Below, in pieces: positions 31,493 through 42,699 of a DNA stretch of 64,000 nt (position 1 is the stretch's first letter; each line of letters starts with the position of its first letter). A model generated the notes under the pieces. It searched no databases. It was not told the origin of the DNA and saw nothing but the letters and a program-made list of their open reading frames with translations. The position numbers were made by a program, and so were the translations under genes. Source of the stretch: Diatrype stigma (lineage: Eukaryota > Ascomycota > Sordariomycetes > Xylariales > Diatrypaceae); the NCBI GenBank assembly GCA_022225965.2, contig JAKJXP020000063.1, positions 1 through 64,000 of the forward strand, written 5' to 3'.

Positions 31493-32963
31493 ATGGAGGC
31501 CTTTCTTAAAAGAACGAAGCGCAAAGCAGCCGCGCCCGAAGATGACTCGCCTGCGGACGACGAATCAACCGAAGTCAAGTTGGCAATGCTGTCATCTTTG
31601 TTCCCAGATATGAGCCAAGAGGATCTGCTCGAGACGTTACTTGCTCACGATGGTTCTGTCAACGCAGCATCGTCTTCATTGACTGAGCGCCAGTCGCGAC
31701 CCTCGAGGCAGGTAATCAAGGGCCAAGGGAAAGGCGCGGTCGGGTGTCAAACATCCCTCAGGTTCTTTGTCTCTAAACCACTGGGTCGAGACGCGTCGGG
31801 TGCAAGTAAGAAGCCCCGGCTACTTTCTAGAAAGGGGACGACTTTGCACTTATATGACCCGGTCGACATAGCAGAGCACACGCCTTGTAGCATCATCCAC
31901 AACTTCTTGCCACAAGAAGAAGCTGACGCTCTTCTCGAGGAGATGTTAAAGGAATCGGGAAGTTTCGAGAAGATTACCTTCAAGCTGTTTGATAATGTCG
32001 TGTCTAGCCCTCATACTTCAACGTTCTATGTTGAGACACAGGCAGAACTCAATACCCAAGTGCATGATTATTTTTACAATGGCGCTAAGTTGACGGTAAG
32101 TTACCTGCTAGATTGCTATCGCCACCCTATCATTGATGTGCTTCTGCTTCTGTGATGCTTACATCAGTGACACATTGGTCTGTGATACTAACGATAAGCA
32201 GGACGTGCGCAAGATCACTCCCCAGCTGCTACGGGTAAAGCCGAGGGTACAGGGAGCCGTCAACGCAGAGATCCAGCACCGCATCGAGACTAAGTACCCC
32301 AATGGGCAGAAACTCAAGTTCCAGTCTTCAGGCCCGTGGTTGCCAAATGCGGCGTTCGTCAACTGCTATAACGGCCCGCAGGAGAGCGTGGGCTACCACA
32401 GCGACCAGCTGACGTACCTCGGGCCGCGCGCGATCATCGGATCGCTTTCCCTCGGCGTGGCGCGGGAGTTTCGCGTAAGGCGGATTGTCCCGAAGGACGC
32501 CAGTGTCAGTAACAACAACTCCGCAGAAGGTGGCGATGCCGATGCCCGGGGCCAGATCTCCATACACCTGCCGCACAACTCGCTGCTCGTCATGCACGCT
32601 GAGATGCAAGAGGAGTGGAAGCACTGCATCGCACCCGCCCAGGCGATCGACCCGCACCCGATTGCTGGGAACCGGAGGATCAACGTCACGTACCGCTACT
32701 ACAAGCCCAGTTTCCACCCCAGGCACACGGCTAGGTGCAAGTGTGGAATTCCGGCCATCCTACGGGTGGTGCAGAGAAAGAAGGAGAGTCACGGAAAGTA
32801 CTTCTGGATGTGCCACGGCGGGAACGTGCCTGGCAAGCAGAACTGCGACTTTTTCCAGTGGGCCGATTTCGACGACGATGGGAACCCGAATTGGGACAAG
32901 GATCGCTATAAGAAGTCACAACCAGGAGCTATGAGCAGCACCAAAAATTTGCACGATAAGTAG
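31493..32963 (+). CDS. AlkB-like 2OG-Fe(II) dioxygenase with CUE and GRF domains
   Basis: There are two exons, 31493-32095 and 32202-32963. The 106-bp intron has donor GTAAGT, branch TACTAAC and acceptor GCAG. The product is 454 residues. I chose ATG 31493 (MEAF) because the frame has no earlier ATG. Residues about 27-63 form a CUE-like ubiquitin-binding helix bundle (LFPDMSQEDLLETLL). The AlkB core has the iron ligands H267 and D269 (HSD) and H342, and Arg in the RINVTYR strand for 2-oxoglutarate. A GRF zinc finger closes the protein (C380, C382, C405, C416; YFWMC). AlkB enzymes remove alkyl groups from DNA or RNA bases by oxidation, and the GRF finger likely binds nucleic acid. This domain set is known in fungi. 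All key residues are present. Confidence 0.88.
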
Positions 32964-33154
32964 GACCAGTTCAAGACGCATGTTTCCAAAGACAACCGCC
33001 ACTGAAACCATACGAACGCGCAAGCGCATCCCAATGGACTTGAATACGTCATGGTCACGGATTGATCTAGCTTGGATCTGACACAACAGATTCTCCTTTT
33101 CACTCTATGTAACACCTAGCAGTACACCTTTCACCTGTCGCTCATGGAGTACAG

Positions 33155-34332
33155 TCAGGGCTGTGGCTCAACGAAGGCGGGCGGCCTATCGTAACCTTGC
33201 ATCTGAACAATATTCAGTTTCTTGACGTCGACGCCATCTAAGATCCTGAGGTTGATCGGTCTCATGTGGGAGTTCTCTAAGTAGAAGGTCCTGTATCCCT
33301 CTGGGAACCGGGCGAGCTGTTCACCGGTTACGGGCATGGGCTCGTTGCCAACCGGTGTGCCACACTTCTTGCAGAACGTCTTACCCCAGGCGTGCAGCCC
33401 GAACGTGTACACGCCCTGGTTCTCCCTGCCCTGTATTTCAACCTCGTCCTTGCTGGGAAAGATCCATAGAGAACCGTTCTGTATTGCAGTTAGCAAGAGA
33501 CCAACTGTGTTGCTGGAATGGGAAGAACTGGATGAAATGCGTACTCTGATGCAACTGCTGCAGTCGCATTCGATGATGGGGGCCTTGTATGTCTCATCGA
33601 GCGGTTTGGACTTGACCGCGACTCGGACAGCGCCGCAATGGCAACTGCCCGAATATACCTTACCCCCTTCAACGTCGCCCTTCGGTTGCGGGCCTGTGTA
33701 TTCATGTGGCTGGTATGGAGGTGGGAACGATGCGCCGTCAATTCTGAAAATGGGCAATATGAGCCACAATCAGCTGTACAAACTCGGGGACATATGACTC
33801 GCACTCTTAATACTTACGAGATCAGGTTCAGCTTCCACACATCCACTCCCTGGCCATGTTGTATAGTTCGCAACTGTACTCGTCAACAGCTGTGTACCAA
33901 GCTCGGGGATCACAGGCGACACTCACATTCAATCCTGTCTGAGGCTCTTCGCCATCTTTCGGGGATTCTGCATGGCCTACGATCATGAGGCAGATGCCGC
34001 ATGTAGGACAGAACTATGGATACCCTCATACATTTAGTCAATCTGCTATAGGAGTCGTAGCTGGACATCTCCTGCTTATCGATAGGACCGACCTTATGAT
34101 TGAACAGTTTTCTTCCAAACGTGTAGTTGGTTAGGGTTTCCTGGTCGCCCCTGAGGAACTTGGGATGGACAGGGAAGGTCCAGATGCTCCCCTTCCTGAA
34201 GCAGACGCTGCAGTTGCACTCGGATGCCTTCTCGACCACCTCGGGCAACTCGACATCGTAGATGTAAGCTCCGCAGTGGCAGCTTCCGCGGTACGTCTTG
34301 AGTAGTGCTTGGGGGGATGGTCCAGCAGCCAT
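33155..34332 (-). CDS. Protein with two GFA (CENP-V-like) domains
   Basis: There are five exons on the reverse strand: 34332-34093, 34013-33927, 33873-33818, 33743-33545 and 33478-33155 (introns of 79, 53, 74 and 66 bp). The product is 301 residues. Each half has the Cys pattern of glutathione-dependent formaldehyde-activating (GFA) proteins. Half one has GSCHCGA, CNCSVC and FCPTCG; half two has GSCHCGA, CDCSSC and FCKKCG, with FPSKDEV-type segments between. These cysteines bind zinc. The family adds glutathione to formaldehyde or acts on related thiols, but most fungal members are untested. The fourth intron is a multiple of three and stop-free, so its removal rests on family alignment (C..CIR-NGSLWIFP) and on its splice signals. 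The first donor is GTCGGT, weaker than usual. Confidence 0.85.
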
Positions 34333-35416
34333 GTTGAGTGCGGCTATATTATGTGTACTCGGTCCAGCTATGCGTTAAGAATGGAGGGTGTTCAGATGTT
34401 ATCATAGGCTTTGGGGACTATTTATATAGTGCATAGGGTACAGAGGCAGGGATGGGTCGCAATGCCCGTGGAAAGAGCGGACGTATCACATATATGATTA
34501 CCGCTATAGGTATATGCATGCATGATCGATATCTAATGCTCGCAGCTCGGGCGGGTAGGTAGGACTGTATTCCTTCGAGGACTACGCAGCTCGCCGCCCT
34601 ACCCTACCTATCTTTGATATATTAATGCTCAGCTATTAATGCTCAGCTAGGATGCGCTGTATTGTATCGGCATCTCGTGCATCCGTCTCTGCATAGTAAC
34701 GGAGATACCAGGTAGTTCCGCTTCGCACTCGCGATTGTGCCCGATACTCCGTCTGAGACATCTTGGAGGTCCGAGGTGCTTTATGCACGACATGTTAATA
34801 CGCGGTGCTGCAGACATTACCCCGCTCTAGAGCAGGGTCAAGGGGGGGCTCGGCAGCGCGATAATGTCACGCTATCAGGTGACTCACGCGCAGATCTCAT
34901 GTATGTAATCCATGGTGACGAGGATCATAATCGTTGACTCTTGCCTTATCACCGTCGGAGTATGCCATCAAGCTATTCACATAAATGTCTCGGGATGGTC
35001 TGTGGTGTCATACCCGGTGTGCTGAACTTAGTGAACTGTATCCAGGACTCTTTTCGAGGACAAAAGCAGTTGTACTGCATAACAAGTTACATAGTACTCC
35101 GCGAAAGTGCAAAGGTAGTGGCCAAAAGTCAACAGACATTTCATTACCAAAAGACAGTGGCAGGAGTCGGCTAACTTTTGGGTACTACCTTCGTCCAGTG
35201 GTGCTTATAATATCTCTCCAACCTTTCCTATCTCGTCACCCTGCCTAGCGTTGTTCTTCGACGCCACCACACTATTTGTAGTTATGGAGAGAGAGCTAGG
35301 CCGGGCTGAGGTCTGAGGTAATCATGCAGCTTAGAACTCATCACAAAACCTCTATCCGAATACCTGCCATATATGATCATTTGAATGCGACACAGCATTC
35401 CTACACTTAATTCAGC
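34333..35416. other. Intergenic, no supported gene
   Basis: This stretch holds the divergent upstream regions of the GFA gene and the HET gene. A small direct repeat, ATTAATGCTCAGCT, occurs twice near 34620-34650. Short open frames here lack introns, codon bias and family likeness. Confidence 0.4.
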
Positions 35417-37669
35417 ATGTCCCTTCGGTCGTCTCGTATAGCTAGTCCTAGAGACGTGGACGAGGTCGAGGTCGAAGCTTGCCGGGTATGCGGTCACCTT
35501 GATAACTCGCGCTTCCACTTGAATAGCAACAGGAGTTCGATTGAGGATGGTGGTAAAGATTCCCAGTGGGTTTCTCTCCCATGGCGGTCATTAGAATACG
35601 TAAATGAGCGAGGGAGAAGTGGCTGCCCTAGGTGCTCTGTACTCAGCGAGACATGCCAATTCTTCGTCTCAGATAAGAATCCTGATATGAGCAACACATG
35701 GCTACGATTATGCCTTTCGACCCGGGGAAGCGCACCCGAGCTGCTCATCGAGGACGCTTACGGTGTGGTCAAGACAGTGCAACTATTCACGTCTACAGGT
35801 ATTCTCATGCTCCACCTCATGATGGCTTAGTTACTCATGAATTCTAGGGTTTGACCCATGCTGGGACATCGTTCCAGTCATTACGGAAGTATTACACGAT
35901 CGCAGATCATCAGCTTCACTTGGATTTATCCAATCATGCTTGCGGTCATGTGTAGATCACCACGAGTCGTGCAAGCCGCCTAGCTCGAAACTTCCCACTC
36001 GTGTGGTCGATGTCGGGACTGGTGATAGCAACCAGGTACATCTGGTCAAGACTACCACAAAGCCATTCGAACCGTACATTGCTTTGAGCTACTGCTGGGG
36101 CCAAGACAGCTCCATGATCAAAACTACCAAGGAGAAGCTCGACGCTTTCGAGTCTGGTATCAGTATCTCAGAGCTCCCCATCGTTTTCCGCGAATGCATT
36201 TCGCTATCTAGGAGTCTCGGTATACGTTATGTCTGGATTGATGCCCTGTGTATCATCCAAGATCATCGGGAAGACTGGGAGAAAGAATCAGCAAAGATGT
36301 CGGATACTTATGCCCAAGCCTTCCTTACAATAGGCGTATCTATGTCTGCATCAACTTCGGAAAGCTTTCTCTGCCTCTCTAAGGACGATATAGAAAAGAA
36401 AATGGTCACCAGGAAAGTTCACTTCAATGGAAAATCCTCGCAATTACGGGCAAGGATAATACCAGAAGTGGGAATCCACTCAAGGTGGACGGATCTTCAC
36501 GAGCGAAGTGCAAGCGAGCCATGGTCGCAACGCGGATGGACACTGCAAGAGCAGCTTCTATCGCCTAGACTTCTGATGTTTACATCATCTGAGATCCAGT
36601 GGAGTTGCCAGCAGTGTCAGACGTGCGAATGCCAATCAAGCCTTAACCACCGACGACTGTTTGGAGGGCATTCTTGGGCAGATCTCAAGAATGACTCGGC
36701 CGCGTTCAACTTCTGGCATAAAGCAGTGGAAAATTATTCTAGCAGAACGTTGAACCGTTGCACAGACAGACTCCCTGCACTGAGTGGCATCGCTCAAGCT
36801 ATCCAAGAGCGGACTGGATCCAGGTATGTTGCAGGATTATGGAGCGGCAACATCGCGGAAGATCTCCTGTGGGAACGAGTGGGGGATTCAAGACTTCCCA
36901 CAGAGTATCTCGCACCCTCATTCTCCTGGGCATCAGTAGTCGCCGAGGTCGACTACAGGTGCTATATGAACGGGAAACAAAAGTATCGCGAGGTTTCTCG
37001 AGTCCTATCAATAGCGGCACACGTCCAAGGACGCAATCAATTTGGTACGGTTCGTGGTGGGGAAATGAGTATAAGCGGCCCAGTAACGCCCACTGCTTTA
37101 TTCAGAGTTGATGTAGACGGGGTGTATTCTGTCAAGGTTGCCGGAAAAAGCATCATGTTCTCAGCAGACATGGGAATTGCCGCCTTCAAACATTCAGAGG
37201 GTGTATCAGAGCTGGTGGCCTGCAGACCTCGCACGCAAATGTCTACTTCAGCAGAAACCACGAGGGGAGAGTCGGCAACTCAAGTTGACTACAGCTCTCG
37301 TGATAGCAAGCCTAACTCATTTTACCCAGTCCCCAATGAGGACGGCGTGCGATGTTGGCTGCTGGCCCTTGGGTATTATCTACGACCCCACTCGTCCTTG
37401 CCGCAAGTGTGCGAGTTCCTGGTTTTAGGAAGACATCCTGATAAACCCGAGAACTATGAAAGGTAGGTCTTCTCAAAAGCATTCACAGTTTCTCCTGCTC
37501 GGTGTCCCTAAGGCGTCTCTTATCAGCTTGCATGCTTAAATATAATCTTCGCTGACTTGCTCTCTATAGATTAGGGTTATTGCCTATAGACGGCTACTTG
37601 GACAAAGTGTCACCTGCTCACCCGTTTTTGTTTGACCAAGAACGTTTGGAAACCATCTGTATCATGTAG
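35417..37669 (+). CDS. HET-domain protein (heterokaryon incompatibility type)
   Basis: There are three exons: 35417-35798, 35848-37462 and 37570-37669. The first intron is 49 bp. The second is 107 bp, with a GCTGAC branch point near its 3' end. The product is 698 residues. The HET domain covers roughly residues 200-350: YIALSYCWG near 204, the LGIRYVWIDALCIIQD block near 251-266, then DW..E...M...Y..A.LTI. The conserved W-SQRGWTLQE block follows. The N-terminus has a Cys pair (CRVCG) and CPRC, usual in this class. HET proteins cause cell death when incompatible alleles meet after hyphal fusion; the HET domain is TIR-like. The last exon restores the common 'YERLGL' ending, which supports the splice. 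No partner gene is visible. Confidence 0.9.
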
Positions 37670-38284
37670 GTTGAGTTTAGAAGAACATGGCTCTTGATTC
37701 AAAGGAGTCGTGGCGAATGTAATGATGGCGTATGCCAAAATCTCAATGGAGCCATTCCTGCAACAACTTATTTGATAGACAAACAACTACCAAGAGGCTA
37801 GAGGGCTGTCGAAGCCCAGTTTTGGCCCACTGGACGACACAACATTATATTCTTCTGCTTATATGACAGTACACAGGCCGTCGCTCTTGAGCAAAGATGG
37901 CACTGCGAACCTGGACAAACTATACTGCAGACTGCAGTATGTGTTATGCTTGACGTGGCTGCAGTGGCGCTGGCGCTGGTGAATGTAACTCCTGGCAACA
38001 TTACTATCGTTTGCACAGAGTCATAGGGGTGACCTCATGTCACTAGTCTCATATCACTAGCCTATACAAGCTGTGACCTAGTACTCCTTTCATGTATCTC
38101 CAAAAAATGATACAAATTGAAGGTACAGATCCTCTCCAATCCCGAGGTTGGCTTTGTATGGGAGACGAAGGCTTCGTACAGGCCCTTCTTCTACACTTAG
38201 ACCTTTCCACAATATCGTGACATACACGCATATAAAGGGTCATCAGAAAGAATTTTTATATTAGTAAAGGCCTCCACGGTAGCC
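37670..38284. other. Intergenic, no gene seen
   Basis: No coding sequence with support on either strand. It contains the upstream region of the small secreted candidate. Confidence 0.4.
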
Positions 38285-38617
38285 ATGTTCCGTTTCAATG
38301 TGCTTTTTGCCAATTCGCTGTTCATCTGGATAGTGTGCCTCGTCTCAGCTCCATCTGGATGCCCTCCTTGGCAGCAAGACGAAGGCAAAGGTCATAATAT
38401 TGGGGAAGCGGAAGCGAAAGCTGCGTACACATATATCAGATGCGATGAACCTTGTGAGCCATAAACTTCACATCAGCTACCCACGTCTGGTCTCCTTCCC
38501 GGGCGAAACGAAGGTGAAGGCGAAGGGAGCAATCATGATCATGGGGGTTCCTCATACTCGTCGTACACATACACCGTCATGGTAAGCGACGAGCGTTCCG
38601 ATTCACTTCATGATTGA
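38285..38617 (+). CDS. Candidate small secreted protein
   Basis: ATG 38285 opens a frame with a typical signal peptide: a short basic start, a hydrophobic core to about residue 20, then VSA-PSG as a likely cleavage site. Unspliced it is 59 residues and ends at TAA 38462. If a 60-bp intron (38454-38513, GTGAGC..CGAAG) is removed, the frame continues to TGA 38615-38617 and gives 90 residues. The Cys codon is kept across the junction and the tail is Gly/Ser/Tyr-rich. Three cysteines would be in the mature protein. The intron has no strong branch point, so both forms stand. I know no family for it. Small size and secretion fit an effector or a wall-associated peptide, but that is inference. Confidence 0.42.
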
Positions 38618-38892
38618 ATGTCCAAGACCTCTTAAGAGGCGTGGTGATCAATAGCCGGCCCCGGGTCTTCAGCATGCGACACTTGTTCACCATTCCCATC
38701 TAGGCGCACAGCCGGTGCGGGTAGAATGGCACCAGATACTAGACAGCCGCCGTGATGAACCACGATGAAAACAGCATGGCTGGCCCCCTCGAACTGATCA
38801 GCATGGGCGTCCCCAGGGTCGATGGTCATGGTATCATGTGTTAAACTGAAGGTCAAGGCTGGAGTAGTTGCGAGTACAGTACAATGCCCCTG

Positions 38893-39304
38893 AGCCATTT
38901 GTGTATATAAGCAGACGATTCCTCCCTCCAGTATAGCAGTAGATACCCAGTCAACTAAGCTCATTATCCTGACTTTGAGCATTATCATGGCCTTTAGCTT
39001 AGGGTTGAACATGTTGGGACACATGAGCACGATCGTGTCCGTCATCGAAGCCACCCAGAAGCACTTGCCGAGTTTCGGTGCAAGCGTTGTCACAGTACTG
39101 AGGTTCCTCGGGGATGTGATGCAGTAGGAGGGCCCGCTAGCTCGATCCTTCGTCCTCGAGTAGCTGGGAAAAGTCTACCCAGAGGAGTTCAACGCCATCA
39201 AGGCGATGTTGAACGAGGTGAGCGAGCCGCCAATCTTTGCTAGCGACCCCTGTAGGAGTTTATTTGACTTGATTTCTCAACGTGGCACGCCCCTCGATGA
39301 GTAA
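38893..39304 (+). pseudogene. Broken fragment of an unknown gene
   Basis: The + frame reads as plausible protein from about 38894 to TAA 39302. It starts with a hydrophobic helix-like part (IILTLSIIMAFSLGLNML), then a regular amphipathic stretch and a Pro-containing end. Two TAG codons, at 39125 and 39164, fall where CAG (Gln) would fit, and there is no indel. The upstream end may have been an exon border (a tttag just before 39001). The family is not recognised. The opposite strand also has an open frame (39093 to 38632), but the + reading looks more like a former protein. Confidence 0.35.
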
Positions 39305-39521
39305 CCTGAGTGGACATAGAAGGTTCTTCCACCAATGGGTTGCCAAAATCAAGCTGCAAGAATCAATAGTGGTGCAAACTCCGCGACGCAGCAAATACTT
39401 GGGCCAGCTACCTATGCTTCTTTATCTCATCTAACTCTTTGATTATATTCGCAACCTATATCCATACTTTACAGACTTGACACCTTAACCTAAGGGTAGA
39501 ATCAGATACCTACTCCTCAAT

Positions 39522-40990
39522 TCACCCCTTTGTGGGAAATGGTCCTTTAGCCACCACCTCTTCATCCGTTAAGTCCACCGGCTCCTCGCCCCGGCCTAAC
39601 TCATTCAACTGGCGCACAGCAAACAGGATCCTCGACGTCAAGTCGTCTTCACCCAACTTATACTTCATGATTCCCTCAATCCGCCCAGAGAGGATATCCT
39701 TCGGCAGGTCCGGCTCTTGCGCGGCCGCCCGGCCTATGCCCACGCCGTCCACGTACTGGAGGGCGTTCACCATTCCCGCGACCGTCTTGAACCCGCCCGT
39801 CGTGTACAGAGGCGTGGTAGTTAGTGCCCGACCGATCTCCTCAGCGAACTCGATGAAGAAGTTCTCGCGCGCTCGCGTACTTTCCTTCATGTGCCGGAAA
39901 TCGAAGCATTCGTACGTGCCGCCGCTCGCCTCGACGTAGTCGAAACCGGCGCGCTCCAATGCCTGGCAGAGCGCCACCGCCTCCTGGGGCGTGAACCCCT
40001 TCTCCACCTGAAACTCTACCGAGTTGACCTTGATCCCAATGATGAACTCGGGACGAACACGCTTTTTCACGGCAGTCGCGATCTCGAGGATAAGCCGCAT
40101 CCGGTTCTCCAGGCTGCCGCCGTACTCGTCCGTCCGCTGGTTTGTGCGCAGGCTCAGGAACTGCGCGAGCAGGTACCCGTGCGCGGCGTGGAGCTCGATG
40201 CCGTCGAACCCGGCCTGCTCGAGAAACTCCGCAGCGTGCACAAAGCCGTCGATCACGCCGGCGATGTCCTCTCGAGTCGCCGCACGGGGAACACCACTTA
40301 AATGATATGGAGTCAGCCACCTCTAGTTCGAGTCCTAGTCACCGAGCAGAAAAGAGAAAGAGTGGAAACGTGTTTGTGTTCCAGCAATGCGAATCTCGGT
40401 GGTCACCAGTGGGGGGTACACTCGAGGATAGTGCCCATCCCATTATCCGGCAAATTCAAGAAGAAAGGATAGGGAAATACTTACTAAGTAGCGCCCATCT
40501 GGGGCGCGACCAGCTGCACCGCGCTGGCACTTATGGGATGCTTTTGAATGTCCTCGGGCACCTGCCTCCCCGGGTGGGAGACCTGCGCAACCATAAGGCT
40601 CCCGTGGCGCTTGGCCTCCCGGGCGAGGGCCGCGAACCTGTCGAACCGAAGGCCTTGGAACTCGGCGTCCGGTGGGACAATTAGGTTCCCGGCCGCCTCA
40701 AGATGCTCCGGGTGGATCATGAGGTTGCCTGTGAGGATCTGACCCCAGCGGCCTTCACCCCAGCGCCCGTACAGCCTCACCATCTCCTCAGACGGTATAC
40801 CGCGCGATGCAACATCAGAGGCATCGAAGCTGGCCATACGCTCCGACATGGCTACATTGAGGAACCGGTTCTGGGCCGTTCGCTTCGAGAACGGGAAGAC
40901 CAGGGGTTCGCCGAGCGGCTTTGGATCGGCCTTGACATTGGACCCGGAACTGAAACGGGGGACTGCTGTTGTGCCCCTCGTTGACGACAT
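39522..40990 (-). CDS. NADH:flavin oxidoreductase (old yellow enzyme family)
   Basis: There are two exons, 40990-40485 and 40296-39522, with an intron of 188 bp (GTAAGT..TTTAAG). The product is 426 residues. Start ATG 40990 (MSSTRG) is preferred; no better ATG lies upstream in frame. The FMN-binding TIM barrel shows QVSHPGRQ near residue 158, the active-site pair H205/H208 in HAAHGYLLAQFLS, and RTDEYGGSLENRMR just after. A GGF..V..M.NAL...DGVGIGRA block near the C-terminus binds the phosphate of FMN. Splicing restores MGATYGVPRAAT, as in relatives. These enzymes reduce activated C=C bonds (enones, nitro-olefins) with NAD(P)H. They occur in detoxification and in ergot-type and other secondary pathways. 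The substrate cannot be told from sequence. Confidence 0.92.
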
Positions 40991-42699
40991 TGTGTAACTA
41001 TGCAGTAGATAGTGCCTGGGTGATTCGGGAAGTGCTTTCGTTGTCTCGAGATGATACAATGTAGGTATGGTCTAGAAAGAATTATATTATGTGCTCTGGT
41101 TGCTTGCTTGGATTCAGCCAACCCTGATTTCACTCGCGACTGTCGTGCCATGTTTATATAGACATTGATATATGTGATTTCGAGATCCACATATCGCTAT
41201 TAAGGCACCACGCCGCTTGGAATTATTCAGCGCCATTGGCTAAGTTCGGGTGAGGAGTCATAAAGAGCTCGATCAAAATAGATAGCTCCTTGACCACATA
41301 GTGTTCGGTGACATGAAGGCAATGTGTTGAAAGATGCAACTATAATCAAATCGAGGTGATATCTGAAATGCTAGGATGCTCTTCTGGACTAGCAGCCCTA
41401 GCAGCTTAGTCACGATTCAACTTACGCTGGAACCAATCGCATTCAGCGACGGTTGAAGCGTGGGGATGCACGCGGGATGAGATCTACATGAACTCCATAT
41501 ATTCGGGATGTCTATTCAGCCGCTTCTCTTCTCATGAGTCCACCCAGGCACGAAGCGCAATACAGTCGAGCCAAGATTTTGATATCGTTAATATAACCTC
41601 AGTGATAGTTGAATAAAGTCCGTTTGACTACCTGTCAGATCTGTATTCCTTCGGCGTTTACTGGGTTCATTATTCCATCCAATCTATCGGTATGACTCAC
41701 CATAGGATGCTGACGAGCATCGATGATCCAACTAAAGAGCCGTAAACAGCCAGACGGGTATACCATTTTGGGTATACGAGAGGGTGGAGATTCGTCCATA
41801 CAGCGAGTTCATGGTTCAACTTGAACCAGCTGAGTGATGGCCCCTGCCTGCTCTTGAAGGCGTGTAGTATTCTAATTGTGGGGTGGCATACCTATTGATT
41901 ATAAGTATGTACAGGTTAATGCTTAAAATACTGTTAGCCGAAACCACGACAGCTACTGGCAGGCTACAGAGCGAGAATCTATAAACACATGGCCAATCAC
42001 TATAGCTTACACCGTAGGTCAAGTCGTTTCCAAGTATTGAAACGTTTTTTACATGTTCTTCAGCCCGTTTCGGCTTACATCAGTTTAAGGATTAGAGTGT
42101 ATGCTGGCGACGGTTTGGTGCACTACTCGTATTCGTATCGACAAGTAACTACCTGATCTTCAACCATACCTTTACTTTGTCCTGACATTACAAGTCATAG
42201 GCCGAGCCCCTTCAAACTCGCGTAACATGGACTTGAACAGTTCAGCCCGACCGTCCGGCCATGGCGAGCGCGGAAGTTAATCCTGCATCACGTAATAGAT
42301 ACGATTGTGCTGTACATTAACTATGCCTTGGATCAGGGGTTTTCTTAAAAGGTAAAGATATGGAGCTCGACATGCTCCGGGTATAATATCTTACAAGAAA
42401 CCAGTAACTACGTAATGTGTCCGATGCTGAACCCAAGTTCAAGCTAGGCAGATCAGTCGTCCATACCATATACGATGCTTATCCTTCATACACTGTGCAT
42501 ACATGCACTAGCTTCGCATATCACGACATAACCATCCTCCTCCCATTGTATACAGCGCCCCTATATCCAACAAACATGACCGCATATCTTATGTCTTTCC
42601 AAGACACAACATCGTTAAGACGTAGGCACGCTTTGACTTCGTTCGTTTTGCTCTATTCCTGGACCCCACCCCTAGATCATCCCCTTGTCTATTTCCAGA
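40991..42699. other. Intergenic, no gene seen
   Basis: This 1.7-kb stretch shows no frame with support. It includes the upstream region of the OYE gene. Short open frames near 41816-42022 and 42417-42737 lack splice signals and family likeness. Confidence 0.4.

Noticed and set aside
32328..32934. Overlapping open frames on both strands of the AlkB-like exon 2
   Set aside because: The AlkB frame carries the catalytic residues and GRF finger; the others are by-products of high GC.
38632..38898. Reverse-strand frame of 88 codons with ATG, no stops and a protein-like His/Ala/Gly-rich sequence
   Set aside because: No signal peptide, family or intron support. It lies tail to tail with the secreted candidate. 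I left it out because nothing besides openness supports it.
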